In this document: positions 11,090 to 21,009 of the stretch, piece after piece
Layout: each line of letters opens with the position of its first letter
Numbering within the stretch: position 1 is the first letter of the stretch
Source of the DNA: Clavulina sp. PMI_390
Lineage: Eukaryota; Basidiomycota; Agaricomycetes; Cantharellales; Hydnaceae
DNA length: 64,000 nucleotides
Assembly: GCA_015039315.1 (NCBI GenBank)
Contig: WIDE01000001.1
Span: 608,422-672,421, forward strand
Direction of reading: 5' to 3'
Notes under the pieces: generated by a model
Databases searched by the model: none
Seen by the model: the letters and a program-made list of their open reading frames with translations, nothing else
Told to the model about the DNA's origin: nothing
Program-made: the position numbers and the translations under genes

Positions 11090-13518
11090 ATGTCGGACCC
11101 CATTGACGCCCAGCCTGAACCGTCCACCGCACCCCAACTCGGCAAGCCACCCCTCGGCGCGCGTATCAGAGACATCGCTGCTCGGCGATATGAGAAGATC
11201 ACCACGAAGGATGGCTGGGTCGGTGAATATGACTTTGGTTGGCTCTGTATGCCTGGCCTCCCCTGGGGTGGGCCTAAGAGGAGATCCAAGGCGCCCCCAT
11301 TCTATGCCTTGGAGGCAGATTTGCCTATCTTGCTGGCGATGGTTGTTGGGTTCCAGCACGCATTGGCTATGGTCAGTTTTGGGCGAATCATTTGGTGCTA
11401 TAGAAGATAACCCAAAAACATCTCAAACAGCTGGCAGGCTTGATTACTCCGCCGATTATCTTTGCCAGCACTTTGGCCCTCGACCCAGGTGAGCCATAGT
11501 CTCCACCATTGTCACAGTTTTCTTCTCCTGCTTCGACGCTAAGATATTTGACAGCCACGCAATCATATATGGTCAGCGCGAGTTTGATTGGGTGCGGTAT
11601 CCTTTCTCTCGTGCAGATGTCCCGTATTCCACTGTTTGGAGGCTATCGTCTCGGTACTGGACTGCTCACAGTTGTGGGGACTTCGTTTGCTACGCTTTCT
11701 ACAGCGTTTTCAGTAAGTTGTCGATATACAATCTGGCATACGAGAGCTTCCTTTGCTCATTACTCCTATATTCGCTGACGAATAGATTTTCAACTCACTG
11801 TATGCGAATGGGACATGCCCCACTATCACTGTCAATGGCGTAAGTACCAATGGACCATGCCCGGACGCATATGGCATGCTGTTGGGCACCTCGCTTGTCT
11901 GTTCCTTCCTTGAGATGGGGTTGTCCTTCGTCCCAGTAGGTCTAGGATCTTATGCGCATTCTGTTTAGATGAAGCTGATGCGTCGACAATCCTATAGGTT
12001 CGAATTCTCAAACGCATCTTCCCCCCAATCGTGACGGGAACTGTTATTCTTCTTATTGGCGCGAGCTTGATTGGCAGCTCTGGTAAGCATCGTTGGTTCC
12101 TCCGATAGATTGAGTTCGAGCCAATCATTGAAATCCAACTCGTGCTTGGTGCTTTTCCAGGTATCACCAACTGGGGCGGCGGCTCAAACTGTCTTGACGG
12201 TCTCACTGCTACTCCGCCTGTGCTTTGCGGTGGCCTGCGCCCCACGACTTGGGGCTCCCCTGAATATATTGGTCTTGGCTTCTTGTCGTTCATCACCATT
12301 GTGCTCGTCGAGTTCTTCGGTTCACCATTCATGAAGAATGCATCTATCATTATCGGCTTGATCGTTGGCTGCATTGTTGCTGGTGGTGCTGGATATATCG
12401 ACGGTTCCAGCATTCGAACAGCGCCTGCGATCACATTCTTATGGTAAGTCATCTATCCCATATCTGACACGGGATCTTGTTTCGATGCGTTCCTTTTGGG
12501 TATCTTCAGGGTAAAGACTTTCAAGCTCGATGTGTACGGCCCTGCAATCCTCCCTATGTTGGCAGTCTATAGTATGTCTGATTTTTCGTTCACGAAATAC
12601 GGTTGGTAGTTTCTAACATACTGGATGCTAGTCTCGCTTGCGATGGAGGCTATTGGTGATATCACTGCATCGGCCGAAGTTTCCCGAGTTGAAGTTGAAG
12701 GCGAGGATTTCGACTCGCGAATTCAGGGTGGTGTATTGGTTAGTCCCTTGATTTACCTTACTCTTTCCGACTCTTTTGTGAACAAGCCACTGACATGTTG
12801 GTCGCGCTGTAGTCTGATGGCATTGGTGGCTTTGTGTCCGCTCTCTTCACGGTCACTCCGCTGTCCATTTTTGCCCAAAACAATGGTGTTATTGCTATCA
12901 CACGGTGTGCAAATCGGGGTGCCGGCCGCTGGTGCTGCTTCTTCCTTATCCTCTTCGGCATCCTTGGGAAGATCTCGGGTGTCTTCCTCGCTATCCCGGA
13001 TCCCGTCCTCGGAGGCGTGACAACCTTCTTGTTTGCGTCGGTTGCCGTGTCGGGCCTGCGTGTGCTCAGCTATGTCAAGTGGCAGCGCCGCGATCGATTC
13101 ATCCTTGCTGCTGCTCTCTCGCCTGGTCTTGGCGATCTCCTCGTGCCAGGTATCTTTGAGCACCTGTTTGACCAGGCGCGAATTGGCAAGAGCAATGCCT
13201 TACAGGGGTTCTTTGATAGCATCACTATCGTGCTTGATACTCCATGTACGTGAAGGTTTCTATGCTAGGCCCTCGCACGTTCGACTCCGCTGCCGTATGC
13301 TAATTGACAATTTGCTTCTTTTCATAGTCCTTGCGGCTGGCATCACTGCAGTGATCCTCAATCTTCTATTGCCTCTTGAGGTTGATGACCGTGAGGACAT
13401 CGTAGAGACAGGGACCCCAGAGACCACAGTTCCGGAGCACACTCATGATGTTGAGGCAGGAACTGATGACGGCTTGGGTTCCAAAGAAAAGGCCACGAAG
13501 CTCGATGACGAGAACTGA
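11090..13518 (+). CDS. NCS2-family purine (uric acid/xanthine) permease
   Basis: A plasma-membrane proton symporter for purines, related to Aspergillus UapA/UapC. The ATG at 11090 is chosen because it opens a typical cytosolic N-terminus leading into GWVGEYDFGWLCMPGLPW. Roughly 600 aa are assembled from about nine exons. Diagnostic features are the QH motif in the first membrane segment (VVGFQHALAM), SIGD-like EAIGDITASAEVS in TM8, and the NCS2 signature QNNGVIAITRCANR in TM10, followed by GGVTTFLFASVAVSG. These match the substrate-binding residues known in UapA. The acidic, Thr/Glu-rich C-terminal tail is cytosolic and may carry endocytosis signals. Exact purine preference cannot be read from the sequence. 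Confidence 0.93.
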
Positions 13519-15110
13519 TATGCCTGTTCGTCTCCTTAAGAATATTCGCCTTTGTGCCTCCTGTTCTGCCTTATTTCTCCTCGACCCTAGTTATCCTGCT
13601 GTGCACATCTGCTGAGCCCGTTATGATGAAGGATTTATGATTTTTCACGCTGTTGTTTTTTACCCCTTTGCTTCGAATGTCTTTGATCATCTCAGTCTCT
13701 TGATGGATTAGCTTTTCTTCTTACCTGTGCCTGCTTTTTGTCTGACGTATGATACGGAGTGACTTGGTGTGCGATTTTGTATCCATTGCACCCCTGTGTA
13801 GCTTCGCACGTCTGTCTACAACGTGCTTTTGCTTCCGCATAGGTGGCTTTCTTATCTGACGGATACGCCGTCAATCGGACTATCCCTGATCGAGCGAGGG
13901 GTGAGATGTGTCGGGCCGATCCTATCAGCGCTCGAGGGCGGGCATTGTGTTTTTGTTCCTTTGGTCAATCACGAGTTTCGTTCAGCGCTTAATTGAGAAC
14001 CACCACGCGACCGAAAAGCTCCTCATCTCTGAGCGCTTCAGACCGAGCAGAGACGCCCTCAGCCTTCATTTTGACGCCGTCAATTTCGCCAAGTCATCTA
14101 TCTGTCAATCACAATGTAGCGAGAGATCGCCGGTCTTGCCCAACTCGGTGATTTCTAGCAGTGCAGGGCTCCTTCCGTACCACCCTCTCCTTCCGACTTT
14201 ATGGGCGGCGGTACATCGGGTCGCTCGATATTCTATATCTGCGCCTTGCCCTGATGTCACTTGACGTTCACACCCCCAATCGAAGGGGAAATCCATGTGG
14301 TTAACACGAGGCGTAGTTGAAGGAACCAATTGCTATCTTTGGGGTCTAGATGAGCACTCCCGCTCGTAATTTGGGTCCTCCCGGTGGTGGGTGACTCCAA
14401 ATCCTGATCATGAGTCGACGTGCGGAAATGCACGATTGCTTTTCTCCCCCAACGGAATCACACTATATGTGGAAAGATCAGGGGCGACTCGGGATTGCTT
14501 GTGGGAGCTAGAAGACAGACTCTAGCATGCGCTTCGATCCGTGAGTGGATTTCCAAGGGACACGGACTAGGGCCAAGGGTGGACGATTGAGATTCTTGCC
14601 GAACTTACCTTTAATCGGCAGCTCTGCAAATGTGGGCATTCTACTCTGCATATAGTTGCCCGGAAGCGCTCAGGACGAGCTCGCGTGGAAAGCTCGGCGG
14701 ACAGCATCTGGGCTCTATGCCGCGCCACGCACTGCCTAGTCATACGAACGTCGACGTCAGCTTAAGAGAGGGAGCTCTGTGGATCTGGATTTGATTGGTG
14801 CTAGCTTCTTGAATCAGGAGTAGCGTGTTCTGCCTTTGATGGGTGGGCTTGCTTTGCGATTCAATACTGCGGCGGAGCCGGCAATTGCACAGGGTGCATG
14901 CACATACATAGCATTTTCATCCGTGACTTGCCCCCGCCCTAATATATCAACTTTTTTTGTTGCCACCTAGCCCACTTTTTTTTGGTCCCCCCTTCTCAGA
15001 CCTGTGACTCTTCCAGCCACCAACTTGAGTTCGCAACAAGACTCTTTGGCCTTTCTCCCATCACTGTCCCCCACCAGCTGCTCCATCTCCCAAAACTCCT
15101 TACTACTGCA
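13519..15110. other. Intergenic 1.6 kb
   Basis: I find no gene. Several short frames lack motifs and splice partners. The right end carries a long polypyrimidine/T-rich stretch and a TATA-like box just upstream of the Gag-like ORF. I looked for terminal repeats flanking that ORF and saw none. Confidence 0.4.
14940..14948 (+). promoter_or_regulatory. TATA-like box of the Gag-like gene
   Basis: TAATATATC lies about 165 bp upstream of the ATG at 15111, in an otherwise GC-rich segment, and is followed by T-rich and C/T-rich sequence as is common in fungal core promoters. Position and composition fit a core promoter. No start-site data are available. Confidence 0.35.
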
Positions 15111-16073
15111 ATGACGTCGATATCCCCCTTTCCATTCTGCTTTGTTGGCGACGGTGTGGTTGACGAGGATGCCAACGAGTGGATGCGCCAAGTTAAGCTG
15201 TTCGCTCTCGGTAGGAGTGATGCGGACAAAGTCAAGGTTTTCGAACTTTGCCTGGCACCTAATAGTCCTGCAGAAGCATGGTTCGATGGACTAAATCCTG
15301 AAAAATTGTCGTTCAAAGCCATCTGCCAAGCGTTCCAGAAAACGTTTACAACCGTTCAATATACTCCCCTTCCTGCGTGGATTCCTCTGGAGCGCCTTGA
15401 AATGTGTCTCCTCCGCGAAGAGGACATTGGTCGAGAGGTCGTGGAAGCGGGGACGGGTCTTGTACTCCCTGCCCATGTCCACTATGCTCGACGCATCCAA
15501 AAACTAGCCATGTCTGTCCCCGACGACGAAGCTATGCTCGTCGCAAACGCTAGACACCGTCTTCCTCCCTCCGTGCGCGCGATCGTCCCGAAACATGTCA
15601 AGTCATGGGAGAGTTTCGTTGACGCCATTCTCCAAGTTCCAACTGTAAATTTGCTCAGGATTCAGGAACGGGCGGGGGGCGTCCCGACCGGCGCTGCTGC
15701 TGGGGCTGGTGGCTATGGCAGCGCCTCGTCAGCTGCTGGAGGGAGACATGACCCTCACCGCCGCATGAGCTACTCCCGCACTACCTCGGGGACCGGTTCT
15801 GGCCTCCCCGCGCCCCACGTCGTTGAATTCTCTGCCACTGCAGGAGATGTTCCTACTTCTGCTATCCCTGCACACGTCTCATCAAGCGAGAACTCACCAA
15901 CAGGCACATACCCAAATGGCTATTCACCCACCCGCAACATGTCCCACGGCGCACGTCAATACTATCCTTCTGGCACATCCCCAACGCATGTCGGTGGTCC
16001 CAATGGAGCTGTACCATATGATCGTAATACTCCCTCAGCACCACCGCAGACTCGAACTTGGCTGCGAGGGTAG
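15111..16073 (+). CDS. Stand-alone retrotransposon Gag-like protein
   Basis: A single uninterrupted 320-aa frame. Residues 20-180 resemble the helical capsid domain of Ty3/Gypsy Gag proteins: ANEWMRQVKLFALG, SPAEAWFDGL, an F-A-CQAFQKTF helix, then a second helical half ending in SWESFVDAI. Residues about 190-320 are Gly/Ala/Ser/Pro-rich and disordered. No CCHC zinc knuckle, protease, reverse transcriptase or integrase follows in any frame, and no long terminal repeats were seen. It starts at 15111 after a TATA-like element. It may be a domesticated capsid gene, or a remnant whose partner domains were lost. The intact frame argues for recent insertion or selection. Confidence 0.6.
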   Translation: MTSISPFPFCFVGDGVVDEDANEWMRQVKLFALGRSDADKVKVFELCLAPNSPAEAWFDGLNPEKLSFKAICQAFQKTFTTVQYTPLPAWIPLERLEMCLLREEDIGREVVEAGTGLVLPAHVHYARRIQKLAMSVPDDEAMLVANARHRLPPSVRAIVPKHVKSWESFVDAILQVPTVNLLRIQERAGGVPTGAAAGAGGYGSASSAAGGRHDPHRRMSYSRTTSGTGSGLPAPHVVEFSATAGDVPTSAIPAHVSSSENSPTGTYPNGYSPTRNMSHGARQYYPSGTSPTHVGGPNGAVPYDRNTPSAPPQTRTWLRG

Positions 16074-16827
16074 AGGTGACGCGGTTGGGCGGCTTGCCTA
16101 CCCGGCTTTTCATCTTCTACTCCACTCTCTATCATTATCTCTCCAATACCCCCTCGATCCTATTCATTCCCCTGATGCACAACGTGTGCAGAATGATGCT
16201 CGAGATGACCAAATTTGTTCTATGCGCCCCACCTACTGCCATATCTGACCACTCATTCATCCACCCCTTCATGATTATCCCTTCCAATCCAATCGACCAT
16301 ATGGCAGAGTTCGGGCGCTCGGGGCGGTGATGGAGTTTAGCATGCAGGGTCGCTATGAAAACGGAGCGAGCTGAAGAGACGACACGGACTGTTTTGGTAT
16401 CTGCGATCGGCTGGCTCATGCTTTGCCCTGGCTCCGGCTGCATTCGATTGGAGCGACCATCGGAGTTGCCCCTCTCCCTACTAGCCGCCCAAGAACGGCA
16501 TCCGCATGAATTCTTGCCCGATTGCTGGATTGATCGACGTTCCAGATGACCTTTTGGTCCCGAGCGATTGGTCTGCTGACTTGGACTGTTCATTATTACC
16601 CTGTCGCCTCCTCACATTTTTTTCGCGTTGGGGTGTATGCAGCAACAAATACTTCATTACTTCGGACGATCTAAAAAAAGTATAGGAAAAAAGTACGCAG
16701 TACTGTACATAATCGATTGGAAAAAATAGACACAATGCAATTTCCAGCCGCTCCATCATGCCTTGAAGAACGAATATAAATCTGGCGAAGTCTCCGCTCG
16801 ACTTGGCCAAGCTAGACAATGCGTTGA
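16074..16827. other. Convergent 3' region
   Basis: This 750-bp stretch lies between the 3' ends of the Gag-like ORF and CBP3, so it should hold both 3' UTRs. It is AT-richer than its neighbours near 16600-16740. No further gene was seen. Confidence 0.4.
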
Positions 16828-17992
16828 TTAGGCCGCAGCACGTCGCTTCACTTTAGGTATCGAAGACTTGGCAGGCACATCTTCAACAAGACCTAATAGA
16901 TGCCTCTCCTCCTTCTCCATCGCAAAGTCACGCTCTGCTGCGAGGACGTGGCTGTCAAAGCTTCCAAATGAGCCAATCCTGCCTGCCATGACGTCTTCAT
17001 CGGATATCGACTCTAGCCTCTTGAGTTCTCTGCGAATATATGCAGAGAAGACATAGAGGTGGAAGGGAAGCTCAGCAAGAGCGGCTTCTGACAGAGAACC
17101 AATGGGCGCTGCACTTGGCGACGATGCAGGGGTATCAACGGCATCGCCATCACTGCCATCAGCCACAGCACGCGATTCTCCAATTTTTCCAGGCTTGCCA
17201 ATCAGTTCGCCCTTCCCGTCCAGACCTCTGGACGCGAAAAGGTTGCGCCAAATAGCGCCACTGAGCTCAGCATCGCTCCCGACAAGACCAAGGTCGAACG
17301 AGAAAGTTGCGCCCATCCATTGGTCACGCATTTCGGTCAGGTAACCCTTGACAATACGCTCGGGGGCTTTATGATTCAAGGCTGCACGCATGCGATCCTC
17401 GATATCAAGGAAGAAGTGGTTCACGAACTCTTGTTCGAAGGCTTTGCCATACGGAGCGGGGAGGGCGCGATAACGGGTGCGAACCATCCAAACGTGGAGG
17501 TTTGCAATTTGGAACCAGGTTTGATAGGTAGGGGAGAGCCGACAGACTAGAAGGAAGGATAAGGAAGATATAAAAGCAAAAGAGATGATGATTTGAGTAT
17601 GAAATGGTGGAAGAAATTTCTGGTTGGTAGGACGTACCTTCGTGAATAAACTTGGACTCCTCATTGTCTCGCTTGGCGCATAGATCATATGCAGTGCGGG
17701 TCTCTCGGATTGCGGTAGAAGTTTTGGATCCAGATCCAAAAAGCCATGCTAGACCTTTTACAACTGCAATGGTGGTGGGTGAATGCTCGGGAGTTTGAGT
17801 ATTTGAGGGGGAAGCATTGGTATTTTGGGATGGCGTTGCAGTGGGGGAGGGAGATGTGGAGGAGGATGCCCCTGGCGTCGCCATATTGGATTGTGAATTA
17901 GATAGAGCACGCCTACTGAGTTTAGCAAAACCCAGAGAAGGCTGGCGCGCCAACCGCACGCGCGCCGCGCTTGAGCACGATCTCATCATCAT
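16828..17992 (-). CDS. CBP3: CBP3-type ubiquinol-cytochrome c chaperone
   Basis: A mitochondrial assembly factor that, with Cbp6 in yeast, binds newly made cytochrome b and supports complex III assembly. Two exons (17992-17638 and 17546-16828) join to give 357 aa. Residues 1-30 are Arg/Ser-rich and fit a mitochondrial presequence. After a Ser/Thr/Pro-rich linker the conserved domain begins (GLAWLFGSG, YDLCAKRDNE), continues across the intron into TYQTWFQIANLHVWMV, and includes YGKAFEQEFVNHFFLDIEDRMR and MRDQWMGATFSFDLGL, typical of the CBP3/UQCC1 family. The C-terminus has a lineage-specific Gly/Ser/Pro insertion before LPFHLYVFSAYIRREL. It is divergent from ATG14, with start codons about 215 bp apart. 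Confidence 0.9.
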
Positions 17993-18206
17993 TTTAGGTA
18001 TCGCTGCCGACGATAAAGATGGCCGCGAGGATAAGGGGCTGTTTCTGGAGAATTAGGTCGACAGGAGGAGGTTTTAAGGCTCGAGGCTGTTCAACGTGAA
18101 GTCTTTTGGCGGCAACGCGGAAGTTGCCGCTAAGGCCCCGAGAGGCCCAGTCGCTCGACCAAGCTCCCACCTTTGACCCCAGGCCAGTAAGATATGCCAA
18201 CACCGA

Positions 18207-19924
18207 ATGTCCAGTAGTATCTGTCCCACGTGCCAAACAGCCCAACGAAAGTTCTACTGCGTTGATTGTCTTAGTGGACGGTGAGTGTGTGCTTGGGTGA
18301 CTCCTTGTCGCCTTGGGCAGTGGTGGCACCAGTGATGGCTGACTCACACCGTTGCCTCACCACACTTTTCAGACTCCATAAATATAGAGATCTTACCGCC
18401 CGTGCAGAGGAGGAGCGTGATGCACAGATCGACAAGGCCAAGGGGCTTCTCGAGACCATTGACCGCCCCAGGGTATTGCGCGCGCGTCTCGCCAGTCTCG
18501 AGGACTCCATCATCGATGTGCGACAATGGACTGAGAAAGCACGGGAACAGAACGAAATATGTATGTCTCATATATAAAGCGGCGCCTTGCTTGGCTTCTA
18601 ACAGTTCTTCCCAGTACGTTCCAGGTTGATCCGTAATCGGGAGAACCTACGGCGTCGACGCGTCAATCTCGAAGCGGCGTTCGACTATCATGAGGTTGAC
18701 AAGGATGCTCGAAGGGAGAATTCCGAGCCTCCAAGCTACACCGACCTCGTTCGCTCTCAGAAGGGAGCGCTGCAACTTGCTCATGACAACCTTGCCCACA
18801 ACCGACGAGTCTTGATCCGCGAGCTTGTTCAAGTATTTGACATTCGGGAATCTATCCCACCCAGACCACCCAACCGCTCTAGTGGACTTCTTTCCCCTGT
18901 AAATGCCGCATTTGGTGTTGGATCAGTGTTTGAAACCCTCAGTCGGCGCACTGGTCTCATGGCGGCAACGTCTGCCTACCCCCCATCATACCTTCCCGTT
19001 TCCCATGCTCCATCCTCAAACAGCAATCCATCATCCCAATCGCCTTCCCCCGTATCTTATGCTATCACGTCGCTTGCATTCCCCGCTAATCCTGCCGAAC
19101 TGGCCAACTTACCCCTAGAGCACGTACAAGCTGTTATTGCTTCATTCTTGCATTTTATTCGTCTGTTGACTTTCTATCTCAACGTCAAGCTCCCCTTCCA
19201 GATTGTCTGGGATAGCGGGCTAGCATACGGTGTGGGTCGCCCTTGGATCTATGCTGTCCAAGGCGATGAAGACGGCGGCTGGGCCAAGTATCCCGCCCCT
19301 CAACCCCTCTTTCCCCCTCCCCTTCCCCCTTCATCTCAGGCCCCGGACTCCGAGCCGTTCGAACCCTACCCTATCCCCCTTACAGTCTCAGCAATCGTTG
19401 GAGATCAACCTCAGGAGCTGATGACCTCCAATACCCGTCTCCTACCCTCCTTCACCACGGCACTGGCAATGTTACAATACAATGTTGCTTACCTCCTTTT
19501 CTCCCAACGTATCCCACGACCATACACTCTCCCACTATCTTCCGCTTCCCCTCCTGATGCTCTGCGATCGTTGCTCAGCCTCTGCTTCTCTCCTTCAGAA
19601 GACGTAGGGCTTTTCTCACATAGCGCGATGAAGAATCCCTACCGTCTTTCCGCTCCCACGAATCCCCATCGAGGCCCTAAAGGACAAAGCCGAGAGCCTT
19701 TCGATTTGGACTTTGGGGAGCTTTTGCGAGTTATGCATGCAGCTGCAGGGACGAAAGATGGCAAATCTTATCTCTCTCGCCGTAAGCGGGGCCATGTAGG
19801 CGATGATGATTGGGATATCGTCGAAGTGGAGGAGGAGGAAGAGGAAAACTCCAAACCGAAGGCTCGGACGAGCACATCGAGCCGCAATCGAACGGTGTCT
19901 TCACGATCGAGTCGTCCACAATGA
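18207..19924 (+). CDS. ATG14: Autophagy protein Atg14 (PI3-kinase complex I subunit)
   Basis: Atg14 directs the Vps34-Vps15-Atg6 lipid kinase complex to the autophagosome formation site. Three exons (18207-18280, 18373-18560, 18615-19924) encode 523 aa. The start is fixed by the N-terminal zinc-type motif CPTCQTAQRKFYCVDC, characteristic of Atg14/Barkor. A charged coiled coil follows (residues about 25-150, rich in Arg/Glu and containing RARLASLEDSI and RRVNLEAAFDY). The C-terminal part has the family core LPFQIVWDSG...GRPWI. Proline/serine-rich loops and a strongly acidic stretch (EVEEEEEE) close the protein. Vps38/UVRAG is the alternative, but it lacks the N-terminal cysteine cluster. Confidence 0.82.
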
Positions 19925-20153
19925 TGGATAGGAGAGTCTTTTCACACCATGATCTTGCACGAACACTATGGATTCGGACGTTTGCTTATTCACACACTTG
20001 TTTACTAGTTTAGATGTATATTAGTACCCCTTTAGCATTATCTCTACCTGTCCAAACAATACTGTTTACCATATTCGGTCTGCTCAACTGTAAGCGCCTC
20101 TTATCAACAAACCTCAACAGCTCCTCGAAGACACACTCGTTCCCAGCACTAAC

Positions 20154-20715
20154 ATGGTAATGCCATTTGACTAGGAGAACGTCTCTAGTGCTCAATTATA
20201 TTCGGATATACAGGGAGGTGGAGCTCGGTACCCGTATCCTAAACACGTCTGGACGCCAGCTGGTATGAGGTTCTTGCCTTCTTCGTCAAGCACATTTTAC
20301 TCACTAACTTTACTATTGCGTATTGTATCTGGGAACTAACAATGACGAACGATCTTTCAACTAGGTGGCTGGTGGACCCGTCCCGCTAACTGGAAAGCAA
20401 ACACCGCCCTAGTTGCGACCGGAATGGGCTTGATGACCTACGTTGTTTGGAACTTCAGTGCCGCTCGTGAGGTGAGTGACTTCTGGCTTTGAGATACTCT
20501 GAATCATCAATAGCTACCGTGAAAATACTGATACAAACCTTCTTGCTCTTTTCAGTGGAGATACATCCAACCGTCAAAGCCGATCCCATCCCAAAGAGTA
20601 TGTTCAACCTCGTATCCACCTGCCTGTTATTCGGACCATTGGACTCACTATATTTCTGCTGTAATTGTAGTGGGCAAAGCAATACACAGACCCTCAGGCT
20701 GCTCCCCCATCATAA
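20154..20715 (+). CDS. 81-aa single-pass membrane protein in five exons
   Basis: Five coding exons (20154-20156, 20214-20262, 20365-20471, 20556-20597, 20671-20715) splice in frame to 81 aa. The first holds only the ATG. The product runs GGGARYPYPKHVWTPAGGWW, then TRPANWKANTALVATG, a hydrophobic helix (GLMTYVVWNF), a basic turn AAREWRYIQPSKPIPSQRW and a short tail. Size, one membrane helix and Trp/Tyr/Pro-rich ends recall accessory subunits of mitochondrial complex I or similar inner-membrane proteins, but I cannot name the family. All splice sites are canonical and phases agree, which is why I trust it despite its size. It lies between ATG14 and the DUF2461 gene. Confidence 0.75.
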
Positions 20716-21009
20716 TCAAACATGCTGTAGACGTCTCGTTATACTATTCACTCCTCACTTTGACCCATGGCTCTCCTGCCGATTCAATAATATCGACTTT
20801 TTCGACTTGAATTTGAGATCATTCGTTCGCGAATCCTCGGTCCGCATTTCGACGCATATGATACTGGCAGCATTTCGTGTTTACAGTGGCGAGTCTTCGT
20901 CAAATAGCGGGCAGGAGCAAGTCGACAATCAAATTAGTGTATGTGTACAATTAAGATCCTTCAGTAACATTGCATAAAAACAAAGCGAAACGGTAGTAGA
21001 CTAGTCGCA

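Noticed and set aside
13692..13874. Minus-strand 60-codon Cys-containing frame, possible small secreted protein
   Set aside because: No signal peptide, no intron support, and it lies in the 3' region of the purine permease.
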